Shown piece after piece: positions 23,815 through 35,109 of a DNA stretch of 64,000 nt (the first letter of the stretch is position 1; each line of letters opens with the position of its first letter). The position numbers and the translations under genes are program-made. Source of the stretch: Antilocapra americana (Eukaryota > Chordata > Mammalia > Artiodactyla > Antilocapridae); NCBI GenBank assembly GCA_007570785.1, contig ML664161.1:16458861-16522860 (forward strand), in the 5' to 3' direction. The notes under the pieces were generated by a model that saw only the letters and a list, made by a program, of their open reading frames with translations, was not told the DNA's origin and made no database searches.

Positions 23815-25965
23815 CTTGAGGCTTTTGGCTGAGGAGAAAACACATGAAATCTGAAAAAAGATTATTTGTGAACTTTTTAGTTACCTACTTTTTCACCTTT
23901 ACAGCTGACATATTATATTTAATTTTAACATAGTATTTTATATGTATAATATATTTTAAGGCAATTTACGTAACATGACAGTTTTTATAGTATTGATTTT
24001 AAAACACTATGGATTGCCTGTTATGTTCATTTATTATTATTCCTGTATAATCTCTACGTGTTTTAAATGACAGTAAGGTGTCTAGGATAGGGATTAGGAT
24101 CAGGGTCTCACTCCCACAAAGGAATTTTGCTGGGTGGTCTCTGGAGTCTGTCACTTTTGATTCGATCGGGCACAAAAAATAAATGAAAAAAAACCTCATA
24201 AAAATTCTTCATAAAACCTCTAAAAATTCTTCAGCAGCCTAAAGTCACAGGAATTCACCCAGCTTGTTTATTCTGGGGAGATACTATGGAAAAAAAAAAA
24301 AGGAACTCTCAATGTTCTTGAGATCAAAAAATGTGAATAGAATTTTATAAACGTCTTAATTGGAGAATCTCATAAATCCACATGTAAATAAAGGATGATT
24401 AATAATAGAGGCACTGATATACTGATATGTACAATTTCTTGGTCTCACACAAACAATTATTGACTGTAAAGGGGTATGCTGGCTTTCTATGATTTTAGTT
24501 TACCAGATTATTATGTTTTTGAGGGTAGATAGAGCATAATAGAAAAAAAAAAACAGAAAACAAAATATCACCTTCCCAACCCAATTAGCAACATCTCATA
24601 CTATGTAAAAATTAAATCATCTTTAAGCACTTTAAAAACAAAAACTTCCACTGTCCTTGGTCTGTGGGCAGAGCCTCCCTGGAGAAAACAACCTTATACT
24701 AGGTATACATGTGAATATCTGTGTTGCAAACTTTTGTAAAATACAGAGATACCATAGGCAAGGAAACAAAAATGGACATATGAGGGTCTATTGTCTGAAA
24801 GGAAGTTAAGAGCTAGGGTCAATATTAACTCCAAAGATTAATAAATCTTGATAGTCTCTATGCAACTAAAAAGGATAGACTTACATTATTATCTTTGGTT
24901 TGCACAGGGCTTTAAGTATTTAGAAGGTAGGTTGATTCTAAAAAGCAGAACATACATTTTTTTCAAGCGTTGCCTTTCTAAAATGTAACAAGTGGCAGTT
25001 TTTATTTATGAGAACCAAGAAAAACTTTGTCTAGTTGCTACATTTAAAACTGTGTGAATCTCTTTACCATGCTGAAAGCTTGTTTCTTTGGTTTGTTAAC
25101 TTAAGAACTAGCATTATTGAAAAATAATGTTATTTCTATGATATAATATCAACTATTAGAGATTTTATTGAGCAGATATAACAGCAGTAATTTTCTTAAG
25201 TGTTCTGAAAAGTTTATATGGCTACAATGCTTAGATTAATTGAATTCTAGAAGAATAAAGGGAAACAATGGTTAACTGCATAACAAATTGGGGTACATAA
25301 TGATCCCAGGATTTTCCCTTTAGTAAAGCACTGTCATCTTCCTAGGATACATACAGTTCTGAATTCTGGAAAATGATTCATGGCACTGCTAAACTATTTG
25401 ACATGTTTTCAAAATGTAAAAATTACTTGGATAAAACATTATACACAATAAGCTCAGTATGTCTTTATAAGCTACACTCATTTACAAACTTTATATAGTT
25501 TAACATATTTTTGCAGCATATTTTTTCAAAAGAGCAATATCATTTGTGAAGAATTCTTTCCATGCTCTGAGAAGTGTAAAATATAGCAATAAACAAAGTG
25601 GCATGCTTATATTAAATTCCTAATATATTTTAGAAACATATCTAATGTTACAAGTTATAATTTAAAAAATAATAATTCAGATTCTTTCCTTGGGCTAAGA
25701 AAAAAAATCAATTGATAAGCATCTCAAAAAATTTCAGGTCAGTATTTCAATATACTATTTATTTGAAATGCTACCAATTCGTAAACTATGTATAGGTATT
25801 TTTCACATGTGCAACTATAATAGCTAGAATTAGCAACGGACATGCCATTTCACTAAAACAAAACCAAACCAAAACAAAAATTAGTCCTTTCATGCTGAAC
25901 TCTAGAACAAAGCAGTGGTCAGCTAGAAAGGATATATAATAAACACATGCGGTGCTTTTTATTTC
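23815..25965. other. AT-rich DNA, no repeat identified
   Basis: Proposed intron of the plus-strand candidate. It has several A-runs and no named repeat. A 29-base minus-strand exon candidate at 24572-24600 is discussed under findings. Confidence 0.4.
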
Positions 25966-25971
25966 TTGCAG

Positions 25972-26070
25972 AAAAACCCACCAAAGCCAGGGTCAGGTCA
26001 CTTTTTTGAAGACAGTGCCACTTTTTCTTCAAGGTTACACCTACTACCTGAAAAAAGTCATGACACCCAG
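25972..26070 (+). CDS. Candidate second coding exon
   Basis: The acceptor tttttatttcttgcag and donor CAG|gttagt frame 99 bases, exactly 33 codons with no stop in phase 0 (KNPPKPGSGHFFEDSATF..., ending EKSHDTQ). This continues the frame of 23651-23794. Eleven codons further on in the same frame, after a stop in the proposed intron, a second open stretch begins (RLAFELLPNELRCF, about 26107-26193). It is too close to be a separate exon and may be chance. No recognised motif. Confidence 0.35.
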
Positions 26071-27194
26071 GTTAGTGCCTGCTAGCAACTCTGTGTCCTT
26101 TACAGCCGCTTGGCTTTTGAGTTATTACCCAATGAACTTCGTTGTTTTGCAACTGTGGTACATCCCCAGAAGAGAGTGGGAAGGCTGGCCAAGTGACATG
26201 TCCGCAGTTCCAGACAGAGTGTCTAAAACCACTGCCAAGTCATGTGAATGCACTTACATGTCAAAGCAAGATCCCCCCAGGTCATATTGCCACCTCTACC
26301 TTAAAAATCAAGATGTTATCTTAAAATCAAGCTGTGTTATTTCTGACTTGTCCATTTATCTTGTGGGGTAATGCTTCTAAAATTCAGAACCTGGCTGGTA
26401 ACTGAGTTGGCAATTCATGAAACTATACAACTTAGCTTAGCAGCAGCTCTGTAGGACTGATAGTAACACAACTGTGCAGGTTTTACTTTTCCTTTTTAAA
26501 TTCAGTGACTTAAAACACTGTAAGAAAGAAATACACATAATTATTCATACTTCAAGTTCAATTTTCTAAATATAACTACACCAAAAGATCAATATTAATC
26601 TATTATTTGAAACAACATGAGGACAGCAAAAAGGAAATATATACTGATGATACACTCAAGCATATAAATGGATTTATATTACATTAAGCCAGTATGCTTC
26701 TACATCATTCTAGCCATAACAGAAAAGAACAGTGAAACTTTGCAAGTTGATCATCATATCATGACACCCTCCAGAAATTATTTCAGCCCATTTCTTTTCA
26801 AATAATACTTCAAAATCACCTTTTTCCACTTGCTCATTTAATCTCTTGAGATATTTTTGACTGTTTGGAAAACAGTATCAGCATAAAGGGAAATGTCTTT
26901 TATTTTGTGTGGTTTGCTGGAGAAAATTCTTTGATTTTTTTAAAGTTTCTTTTATCATTTTGTTCACAAATGAAATATATAAAAGAGTAGCTTTTCTAAT
27001 AAATAATAATTCTTGAGAATAATCTTTTAACTTCTATTATAACACCAGGCATAAATGAATGAAACATAGGGAGTATAGTAACACTATACTAACTTTATAC
27101 TATACTATCCTAACACTATACTAACGTTTAATATGAAAACTCAATTTTGGCCTACTTTTGTTTTTTTAATATAGAATGTAAGAAACAGAGTAGA

Positions 27195-27329
27195 TGGAAT
27201 TCTCCAGGCAAGAATGCTGGAGTTGGGTGCCATTCCCTTCTCTATGGGAACTTCTGACCCAGAGATGGAACCAAGGTCTCCTGCATTGCAGGCGGATTCT
27301 GTTACTCTCTGAGCCACCAGGGAAGCCCT
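27195..27329 (-). mobile_element. Bov-tA SINE, tail-truncated
   Basis: The minus strand starts gggcttccctggtggctcag and runs through ttggttccatctctgggtcag to ggagaattcc. The last part of Bov-A is absent. Confidence 0.9.
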
Positions 27330-27449
27330 AGAAAACACTGGAAGTCACAGAATCTTAGGCTGGATATCAGGCTGTGAAGGTATCAGGTATCCTCAGATGA
27401 GGTGCTGGCTCCAGGTCTGTCTTGCAGGGAAGGGATCTAACCTCTTTGG

Positions 27450-27675
27450 AGAAGCTACTGTGTGCTGAGCACGCTGCTGGGTGTTTTGCATGTTTTTATT
27501 GATTTGCTCTCATGAGAACTCTGTGGGATAGATGATATTATTGTCTTTGCTAGACAGCTGTGGGCTTTGAGGCTCAGAGACAGTACAGTGTGATTTAGCC
27601 AAGGCCTCAAAGCTAATCCAGGATGGGAACCCAGACCCACCTCCCAGCCTGTGTGCTTCCTTGTCTACCACTGTT
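27450..27675 (-). repeat. MIR SINE
   Basis: tactgtgtgctgagcacgctgc, ctcatgagaactctgtggga, tttgaggctcagagacag and gatgggaacccagacccacc follow the MIR reverse complement. Confidence 0.8.
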
Positions 27676-28919
27676 CTCTCTCCATCTGGCTTTGTGAGGC
27701 TGGAATGGTCAGTAAAAATTAGCCACCCATAACTTCACTCATGAGGACATTTCTAAAAAAATGGATTTGTTTCTACTATTTTCATAGAAAACGAACCTAA
27801 GCATCTCACGTATATACACTTCTTTCTATTCTGTAGATCTTAATAGAGATTTATAAGTTTTAGCATCTCTAATTCTTTTTAAATGCTAACTCAATGCCAC
27901 TAAACGCCATGTTTACTAGAATTATCCTGGGATCTATTTTGGACACATGAAATAAAGTAATTTCAGAGTGACTCAGTATATCATCAGCATTTTTCTAGTT
28001 GCTGCTACTATGGAATTTGTAACTTAAACATTATTTTTATCATGTTTTATCCTCATGTTTTAAGGATAAACTACAATCAGGTTTACAAGTATGAATGCAT
28101 TGAATATATTTCCTCATACATAACATATATGTAAGCAAATACCTGCCATTTGCATCATTTTAGCACAACTGTTTGAAATGAAATGATATTCAGTATTGCA
28201 TATGTTGAAAAATTATATATGGCATAAGCTCCAGACCCTGGACTTACATGCACAAACTGGTCACAAAAAGGCTAATTTCTGATGGCTATCCTTGTTGCTT
28301 ATGTGCAGAGCCAGGATAACCTTTTTTACTCGAGAAGGTAAATGTCATGGAAAGCGTCATGCTCTCTTCAAACTTCTCTTTCAACACAGGAAAATGTCAC
28401 AGCAATATTTCTTGAATGGTGGTGATCTCTGCCTACCACATAGTGTCCTTTTCTAGTTGTGTGTTCCTGTATATTTCTTTCAACATAGAGTAGGGCTCAA
28501 ACCATTCTATTATAATAACATTTAGCTCATTCCCTTCTTCCCGTGTCAACAAAATGTTCTGTAAATTTTAAAAGTGGTAAAAATAGAACTAAATATGAAC
28601 ATACTGGTCAATTCTTGTTTCTAAACATCCTGAAGGAAGCACAGATCTGGATGTAAATAATTGGGAAGTATGGACAGAATTCTCTTTTCTTAATTAGTGA
28701 CTCATCTGTGGAATTCACAAATCATAATGAATTCACCACTGGTTCAGCGATCTGTTTATAGCTGGAAATAATGTGATTATTGATTCTTTATTAAGGATAG
28801 TCAAGTTGCAGTAAAGAAATTGATGCCCTTAATTAAAATAATGTCACACGGCATTTAAAAGAAGGACATTTAGTTGATTCTCCATATCTTTCTTACTATC
28901 TTTTTTGTTTTCATTGTAG

Positions 28920-28974
28920 CATTGTTTGTTCCAGATGACTCTCCAAACCATCACCTTTTCAATAGAGTCTTCTG
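28920..28974 (+). CDS. Candidate short third exon
   Basis: A strong acceptor (cttttttgttttcattgtag) precedes 55 open bases in phase 0 (HCLFQMTLQTITFSIESS), ending at a modest donor (CTG|gtgtga) with one base left over. That base fits both of the downstream candidates that start in phase 1 (30235 and 57465). The donor is weak, and a different minus-strand exon can be drawn over the same bases, so confidence is low. Confidence 0.2.
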
Positions 28975-29022
28975 GTGTGAATGAGGACTGATTCTAGTTA
29001 CATTCTATGATATAACTCCCAT

Positions 29023-29240
29023 GGAGCTCCCTGGTGGCTCAGTTGGTAAAGAATGTGCCTGCCAGGCAGGAGGCCCTGGTTCGATCTCTGGGTGGGGAAG
29101 ATCCCCTGGAGAGGGAATGGCAAACCACTCCAGCATTCTTGTTTGGTAAATTAAGAATTTACCAGTCCCATGCACAGAGGAGCCTGGTGGACTACAGTTC
29201 ATGGGGTTGCAAGAGTCAGACACAACTTAGCCACTAAACC
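29023..29240 (+). mobile_element. Bov-tA SINE
   Basis: ggagctccctggtggctcagttgg through cctggttcgatctctgggtgg to catggggttgcaagagtcagacacaac. A small insertion (taaattaagaatttacc) interrupts the middle. Confidence 0.92.
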
Positions 29241-30234
29241 ACTACCATATAACACCTGTATCTTCAGGTTGTGTTATCTGGCACTTTTTGCTGTTGTGGT
29301 GTATATGTATGTGGTGATGGAGGAGCCATGGATAACAATCTCTCTGATTCTAAACCTCCACACATGAAAGTCGCCGGGATTTTAAGCTCTCTGCATGCAC
29401 ACTCACTGTCCTTGGCCTGAATGATTGCTGTAGCGGGTCTTCATGACTTTTATAGGTCCTCCAACTTTTGCTTTCATGGGACCCTCTTTCCATAAAAAAT
29501 GTAAGAGGTTGTATTTTATGACTAAGCTGAATCCAGAAAAGCATAATCCAGACCAGATTTGTTATTAATATTACAAATTCCTTATTACAGTAGTCATTTG
29601 AGGGATTCTGATTTTTAAGAAAGATACAATGAAAGTGTTTTTATGGGTCCTGAAGAGTGTCTTGGACCTTCTGAATTGTGTTACTGTGCCTGGTATGTAA
29701 GTTGACCCTGGGTTGCTGTCTTTTCAACAGTCAGGGTGCTGTCCCTGGAGCTGCTCTCTCGCCCACCTCTGGGTGGCCCATTTTGGCGGCGACTGCTTCC
29801 ACCACCCCCTCAGCACTTCCATCACAGCTGTTCCTGCCCTCACAGGTCTCCTAACCACCATTCCAGCTCTTACTATTCTTATTAGCGCTCAAGGGGTCTC
29901 CCCTAAAATCATTCACAAATCATATCGGGTGCCCAGTCAGTAGCTCTCATCTTGTAGTTCTTACTCAGAAAACTTGGAACATTTAGTCCTGAAGCCAAAC
30001 ACACTGGTGTGTAAAACTGACGGTGACTCTTAAAATGTTGTCTCTCCCCAGAAAATTAGGCCTCAGCACTTCAGTCTCTCCTGCCTCAGAGTGTCTTCTT
30101 GACCATCCTAGAGTACTTTTGAGGACGCGAGTCGATACCTCTTATTTAAAGATTTAAAACAAGGCAGCCTTCAGTGACTGGAGTCACCAATTGGTACCAA
30201 AACACTCCTTGTCATTTTTTCTAATTACATTTAG

Positions 30235-30335
30235 AAAAGGGACTTGGGTCCCTTGAGGAACAGAATTGCCCGGTACCCCAAATTTCTGAGTTGTACATGC
30301 AGATTAAGCTTCTCCAGGAGCACCTAGTTATATAA
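30235..30335 (+). CDS. Candidate terminal exon
   Basis: The acceptor tcattttttctaattacatttag is followed by two bases completing a codon and 32 open codons (KGLGSLEEQNCPVPQISE and on to KLLQEHLVI), then TAA at 30333-30335. The end looks like a short helical or coiled segment. The phase fits the exon candidate at 28920-28974, giving a model protein of about 132 residues for exons 23651-30335. Overlapping AATAAA-type signals occur near 30608-30640. This could also be an alternative 3' exon, or chance. Confidence 0.22.
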
Positions 30336-30339
30336 TTCT

Positions 30340-31235
30340 TCATTGAGAAAAAAGGTTCTGTGACTGTTTTATCAGTGAAACTACCTTGTGTGAGCAAAGG
30401 TTGTGCTTGTTTCTTTTGAACTACTTGCATTATTACAGTGATAGAGACTCAACTTTACTCAGTGTATACAAGTAACTTTTAAAAACCTTTTCAAATCATT
30501 TAAGACATTGAAATAACATAATATGGCCAAGTTTGATAGAAGGTGGTTTTAAATTACATAAAAAGTCTGAATTAGACATTTAAAGAAATTAAATAGTTTG
30601 AAGTATCTAAATAAAAATTCATTAAAATTAATAAAGTGTTGCCAAGTAAAGATGCTTAACATTGGCTCTGAAGGACAGATAAGACTTCCTTCTAATTAAT
30701 AAGATCCATTTGCTCACAATTTACCATTTGTTTGTTCTCTGGAGAAGATTAAACATTCCCCTTCTCACTCCCATCTTACCCTCAGGCTTATTTACTCTGC
30801 TTAGCAAGCTTTCCTGACAAAAGGTCAAAGTCACAACACTTAGTTCCCAATCATCTATAACAGTTCTCAATTAGTGAAGTTTTATTATCAGGCTTACTCT
30901 GATTAATGTCTGTCTAAATTATTTGGAACCTATTTCACCTTAATATTGAGCTTCTCTATTATGCATCTGCAAGCTTCCTTTGCTACCTAAAGTGGTCTGG
31001 TCTAGAAAAATTATTTTCTTTTGACCTTGTTGTCTTTTTGCTGAGGATGACATAAATAATACATATTTAATAATTAAGAAGTAACTGTAGAATGTGGTGG
31101 TAAGTTTTCCTTTCTAGTATGATAAATGGCAAATTTGTTATTTATATTTATAGAAATATATTTATACTTGAGAAGCCTTTGATGATTGTGTGAACATGTA
31201 ACCAAAAAAACAGAACAGTAATTAGAGGGTTATAT
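30340..31235. other. AT-rich DNA, nothing identified
   Basis: Past the proposed terminal exon. Overlapping AATAAA/ATTAAA-type signals near 30608-30640 would serve as its 3' end. No repeat recognised. Confidence 0.4.
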
Positions 31236-31245
31236 ATGTGTATGT

Positions 31246-31440
31246 GTTAGTTGCTCATTCGGGTCCGACTCTTTGTGACTCAGTGGACTGTATCCCGTCA
31301 GGCTCATCTGTGCATGGAATTCTCTGGGCAAGAATACTGGAGTGGGTTGCCATTCCCTTTTCTAGGGAACCTTCCTGACCCAGGGATCGAACTTGGGTCT
31401 CCTGCATTGCAGTCAGATTCTTTACCATCTCTGCCACCAG
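31246..31440 (-). mobile_element. Bov-tA SINE, nearly full length
   Basis: gttagttgctcattcgggtccgactcttt through the Bov-A unit to cctgcattgcagtcagattctttaccatctctgcc on the plus strand, the reverse complement of Bov-tA. Confidence 0.93.
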
Positions 31441-32077
31441 CAAAGGTTACCTTTGTTATTTTTAATTCATTGTTAAATACCTCAGATGATTTGCAAAACA
31501 GGCACTATTTTTGTGGGGTTGGGGGTGTATTTTTAAGTAAATGACTGAAAACATAAAATACTAAAGATTATTGTGTTATTTTTTTTCTTTTCAAATACAA
31601 GCACTCCAGACTTGTATCTGATGTGCACAAAGGGATGTCCAACACTTAAGAGAAAGCAAAGTGTTATGAGAATCATACATCACCAGCATGGAAGACTGCT
31701 TAAACTCTGTTGAATCAGTGGTGTTTTAGGGCATAGGGGGCGATGAGAAAAGGCCTATTCCTGGAAGAGGTCAGGGGAAGAGGTATTGAGGTCTGGTTTC
31801 TAAGTGTTTGTAATTAGCCAAGGTGATGTCCTGTACAAGACAGTAGAATGTGGAAGACTAGTGGGAAGGAAACTCGGCAGGAACCATGTACAAACAATTG
31901 ATTTATCATTTCTGTCTTTCCCATTTATTCTTGATTGCAAAGTTTTCCAAAGTAAATGTAATGAATAAGAATCCCTGTAGGCAAATATGTGGTTAAGACC
32001 ATGAAACAATTCCTTTGAACTGATTACCTATGGAACTCTTTTTCTCCTCAGTGATTAGATGCATCTCCCAACTTCTT

Positions 32078-32290
32078 GGGCTCTCCTGTTGGCTCAATGG
32101 TAAAGAATCTGCCTGTAGTGAAGGAGATGCAGGAGGTGAGGGTTGGATCCCTGGGTCAGGAAGATCCCCTGGAGGAGGAAATGGCAACCCACTCCAGGAT
32201 TCTTGCCAGGGAAATCCTATTGACAGAGGAACCTGGCAGGCTACAGTTCATGGGGTCACAAAGAGTTGGACACAACTGAGCATGTACACA
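32078..32290 (+). mobile_element. Bov-tA SINE with target-site duplication
   Basis: gggctctcctgttggctcaatgg to gttggacacaactgagcatg. CATCTCCCAACTTCTT (32062-32077) before it and CATCCCAACTTCTT (32291-32304) after it are the target-site copies. Confidence 0.93.
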
Positions 32291-32330
32291 CATCCCAACT
32301 TCTTGCCCCTAGTAAGTAAAATCTATTTAC

Positions 32331-32530
32331 TGTGGCTCAGATAGTAAAGAATCTGCCTGAAATGCAAAAGATGTGGGTTCAATCCCTGGGTTGGGAAGAT
32401 CCCATGGTGAAGAGAATGGCTACCCACTCAAGTATCCTTGCCTGGAGAATCCCATGGACAAAGGAGCCTGGCAGGCTACAGGCCATCAGGTTGCAAAGAG
32501 GTGGACAGGACTGAGTGACTAACACTTTCA
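32331..32530 (+). mobile_element. Bov-tA SINE
   Basis: tgtggctcagatagtaaagaatctgcctg through caggttgcaaagaggtggacaggactgagtgac, followed by a T-run at 32537-32550. It lies only 27 bases after the previous SINE's duplication, in the same orientation. Confidence 0.93.
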
Positions 32531-33396
32531 CTTCTTTTTTTTTTTTTTTCCAAGTCAAAAGAAGGAATTCCATTCCTCTACCAAATTTTAAGCCTTTAAA
32601 TGTTGACTGTTGTCATCTTACAGCATAGAAATGGAATCCCACATCCTTTAAAAAATAGATGTAATTACCATATGGTAAATGTATTATTACCAAAGTTTTG
32701 AATTTGAGATAGCAAATTTATGCAGATATCATGAGGTAGAATTGCACTTTGTCCATTTTCTTTCTAGGGAAGGACTTGTAACTAGTGAACTTGAATTCCC
32801 CTTTATGAATATTTCAGGCAAATTCTATTACTAATTTATGAATAAGAACTGTGGACTTGGAATCTGAGTATTCAGTAGCCTTCTTTGTAGCTTTATTCAT
32901 TTTCTGGCAGGTGCAAGTGATTTTACTAGTTTGTTCTCCAGTCACCAAATGCCCCAGTTTTATTGATATAACTTAGGAAAACGAAATTACAGAAACTAGG
33001 TTAAATTCACAAGCTTCTAGCCAAAAAGTTCTGAGCTAAGGTACTCCATCTACCTGACTTACCTGAAACAGCTCTAAGAGAGAAGCTGAGGCTTTCACCA
33101 TTTCTGTTCTAACGTTATGGATCAGACTCTAGCATCTCTGCTTATCCTGCTAGTCCTCTAGGGGTCATAGGCAATATGTGAGTTGCCTAATGCTTTCTTG
33201 TTCCTGAAAAGGATTAACAGTCTTTCTTACTCTGTGGAGAGGAGTTAGGGAAAGTATGGAGAGACCTTTGAGGGGGAACCCCAGTCACTGTGTGGCCATG
33301 AGATTAACAGTGTAGAGAGCCAGTGAAGCCTTCATGGTCAGTGGAAGGGAAAGAAAGATGGCCATGTGGCATGTTGACACCAATACTGGGACTGGG

Positions 33397-33583
33397 GTCA
33401 GAAGACAGAAGTTTCAACTCACAGCTCTGCCTCTTACAAATTATTCTTTCTAAGGTTTCATTTTACCTTCTGAAAGTAGGATAGAAATACTACCTAGCTA
33501 CTTCATAAATTTGTGAGAATTAAATGAGAATATGTATGAAAGCACTTCCACAATGCCTGGCAATGGTAGGTACTCAATAAATA
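33397..33583 (+). repeat. MIR SINE
   Basis: cagctctgcctcttacaaatta to cacaatgcctggcaatggtaggtactcaataaatatta. Confidence 0.85.
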
Positions 33584-33585
33584 TT

Positions 33586-34018
33586 AGTCATGTATGGATG
33601 TGAGAGTTGGACTGTAAGAAAGCTGAGTGCCGAATAATTGATGCTTTTGAGCTGTGGTGTTGGAGAAGACTCTTGAGAGTTCCTTGGACTGCAAGGAGAT
33701 CCAACCAGTCAATCCTACAGGAAATCAGTCCTGAATATACATTAGAAGGACTGATGTTGAAGCTGAAACTCCAATACTTCGGCCACCTCATGGGAAGAAC
33801 TGACTCATTTGAAAAGACCCTGATGCTGGGAAAGATTGAAGGCAGGAGGAGAAGGGGATGACAGAGGATGAGATGGTTGGATGGCATCACCAACACAATG
33901 GATATGAGTTTGAATAGGCTCCGGGAGTTGGTGATGGTCAGGGAAGTCTGGCGTGCTTCAGTCCATGGGGTCGCAAAGACCCAGACCCGACTGAGCGAAT
34001 GAACTGAACTGAACTGTG
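33586..34018 (+). mobile_element. BovB LINE 3' end, 5'-truncated
   Basis: Starts at tagtcatgtatggatgtgagagttgg, the same part of BovB as 9711 onward, and ends ctgaactgaactgtg. It has an open piece (33607-33861, from KAECRIIDAFELWCWRRLLR to the Gly-His-Leu-Met-Gly-Arg that is broken in the copy at 9441). It abuts the end of a MIR. Confidence 0.92.
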
Positions 34019-34094
34019 ACTGCTGACTTCATGGACCCTGTGGTCTAAGTGTCCTTATGAAGTAGGCAGCAAAAGATACAATACTGTGAGATGT

Positions 34095-34345
34095 ATCCAT
34101 AGACTTGTGGACTTTGTGGATGAGGGTAAGGGTGGGATGAGATGGGAGAAGGGCATTGAAGCATGTTAATTGTCATGTGTCTAATCAATCGCCAGCCCAG
34201 GATTGATGCTCGGGACTGGTGCAGCGAGATTTCCCGGGGGGGAGGGAGGAGGGAGGGGGGACCCGGAGGGGAAGCATATGTAAACCCATGGTGATATCAT
34301 AACAATGTATGGCTAAAACAATAATTAAAAAAAAAAAAAAAAAAA
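34095..34345 (+). mobile_element. Artiodactyl L1 3' end with poly(A)
   Basis: gggtgggatgagatgggagaagggcattgaagcatg, gattgatgctcgggactggtgc, a G-rich block, aagcatatgtaaacccatgg, and an A19 tail at 34327-34345: the 3' UTR of ruminant L1. Confidence 0.8.
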
Positions 34346-34349
34346 GTTA

Positions 34350-34462
34350 TTACATTCCCTCCTCTGTATAGTGTTTCATCATCTGAATATACCACTATCT
34401 ATCTATTCAACTGTTGATGGACATTTGGGTTGTTTGTAGTCTTTAGTTATTATAGACAACAC
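34350..34462 (-). repeat. Old L1 fragment
   Basis: ctattcaactgttgatggacatttgggttgtttgtagtctt and agacaacactggaatgaac are the antisense of an L1 3' region. Confidence 0.7.
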
Positions 34463-34715
34463 TGGAATGAACTTGAGTTCAGACGCCATAAGGAACAAAA
34501 GAAGGGCAATAGATATGAAAGTACTAAAGGTATTTCAGTAACAGCAACAGAGGCAGAGAATAATCACAGTATGGCTAAGAGACCAGGGTTGGGACAACCC
34601 AAATCAGAAAGGACTAAAAAGGCACAGAAATCAAGGATCCAACACAAGACTGGGATGCTGAATCTAGCCACCAGGGATAATGAGAAACCAGTTTCTAAAG
34701 AGTTGAGATTATAAC

Positions 34716-35100
34716 TGTTATGGCCTGAATTATGTCCCTCCAAAATTCATACACTGAAGGCCTAACCCCCTAGTAGCTCTGAATGTGACAGTATTTGGAG
34801 ACAAGATCTTTATTAAAGTGGTAATTAAGTTAAAATGGAGTATTGATGTTAGGGTGAGTCCTAATCCAATATGATCAGTATTCTTATAAGAGGAAATTAG
34901 GACACAGAAGGAAGATTATATGGAGACATGGGGAAAAGACAGCTGTCTATAAGCCAAGGTGAAAACTGCAGAAGAAACCAATCCTTCTCTCACCTTAATC
35001 TCAGAATTCTAGTCTTCAGAACTGTGAGCAAATAATTTTCTGTTGTTTAAGCCACCCAGCCTGTGGCACTTTGTTACGGATGCCCTAGTGAACTATTACA
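34716..35100 (+). mobile_element. Solo MLT1-type LTR
   Basis: A complete LTR of 385 bases from tgttatggcctgaattatgtccc to gccctagtgaactattaca (TG...CA ends). It is flanked by ATAAC (34711-34715) and ATAAT (35101-35105), a 5-base duplication with one change. There is no internal retroviral sequence, so it is a solo LTR of the ERVL-MaLR group. Confidence 0.85.
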
Positions 35101-35109
35101 ATAATGAAA

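Noticed and set aside
28309..28337. 29-base plus-strand exon with good acceptor and donor (AGCCAGG...CGAGAAG|gtaaat)
   Set aside because: It shifts the frame of the next candidate at 28920 into a stop. It would fit only the isolated frame at 45197-45281. Kept as chance unless reads show it.
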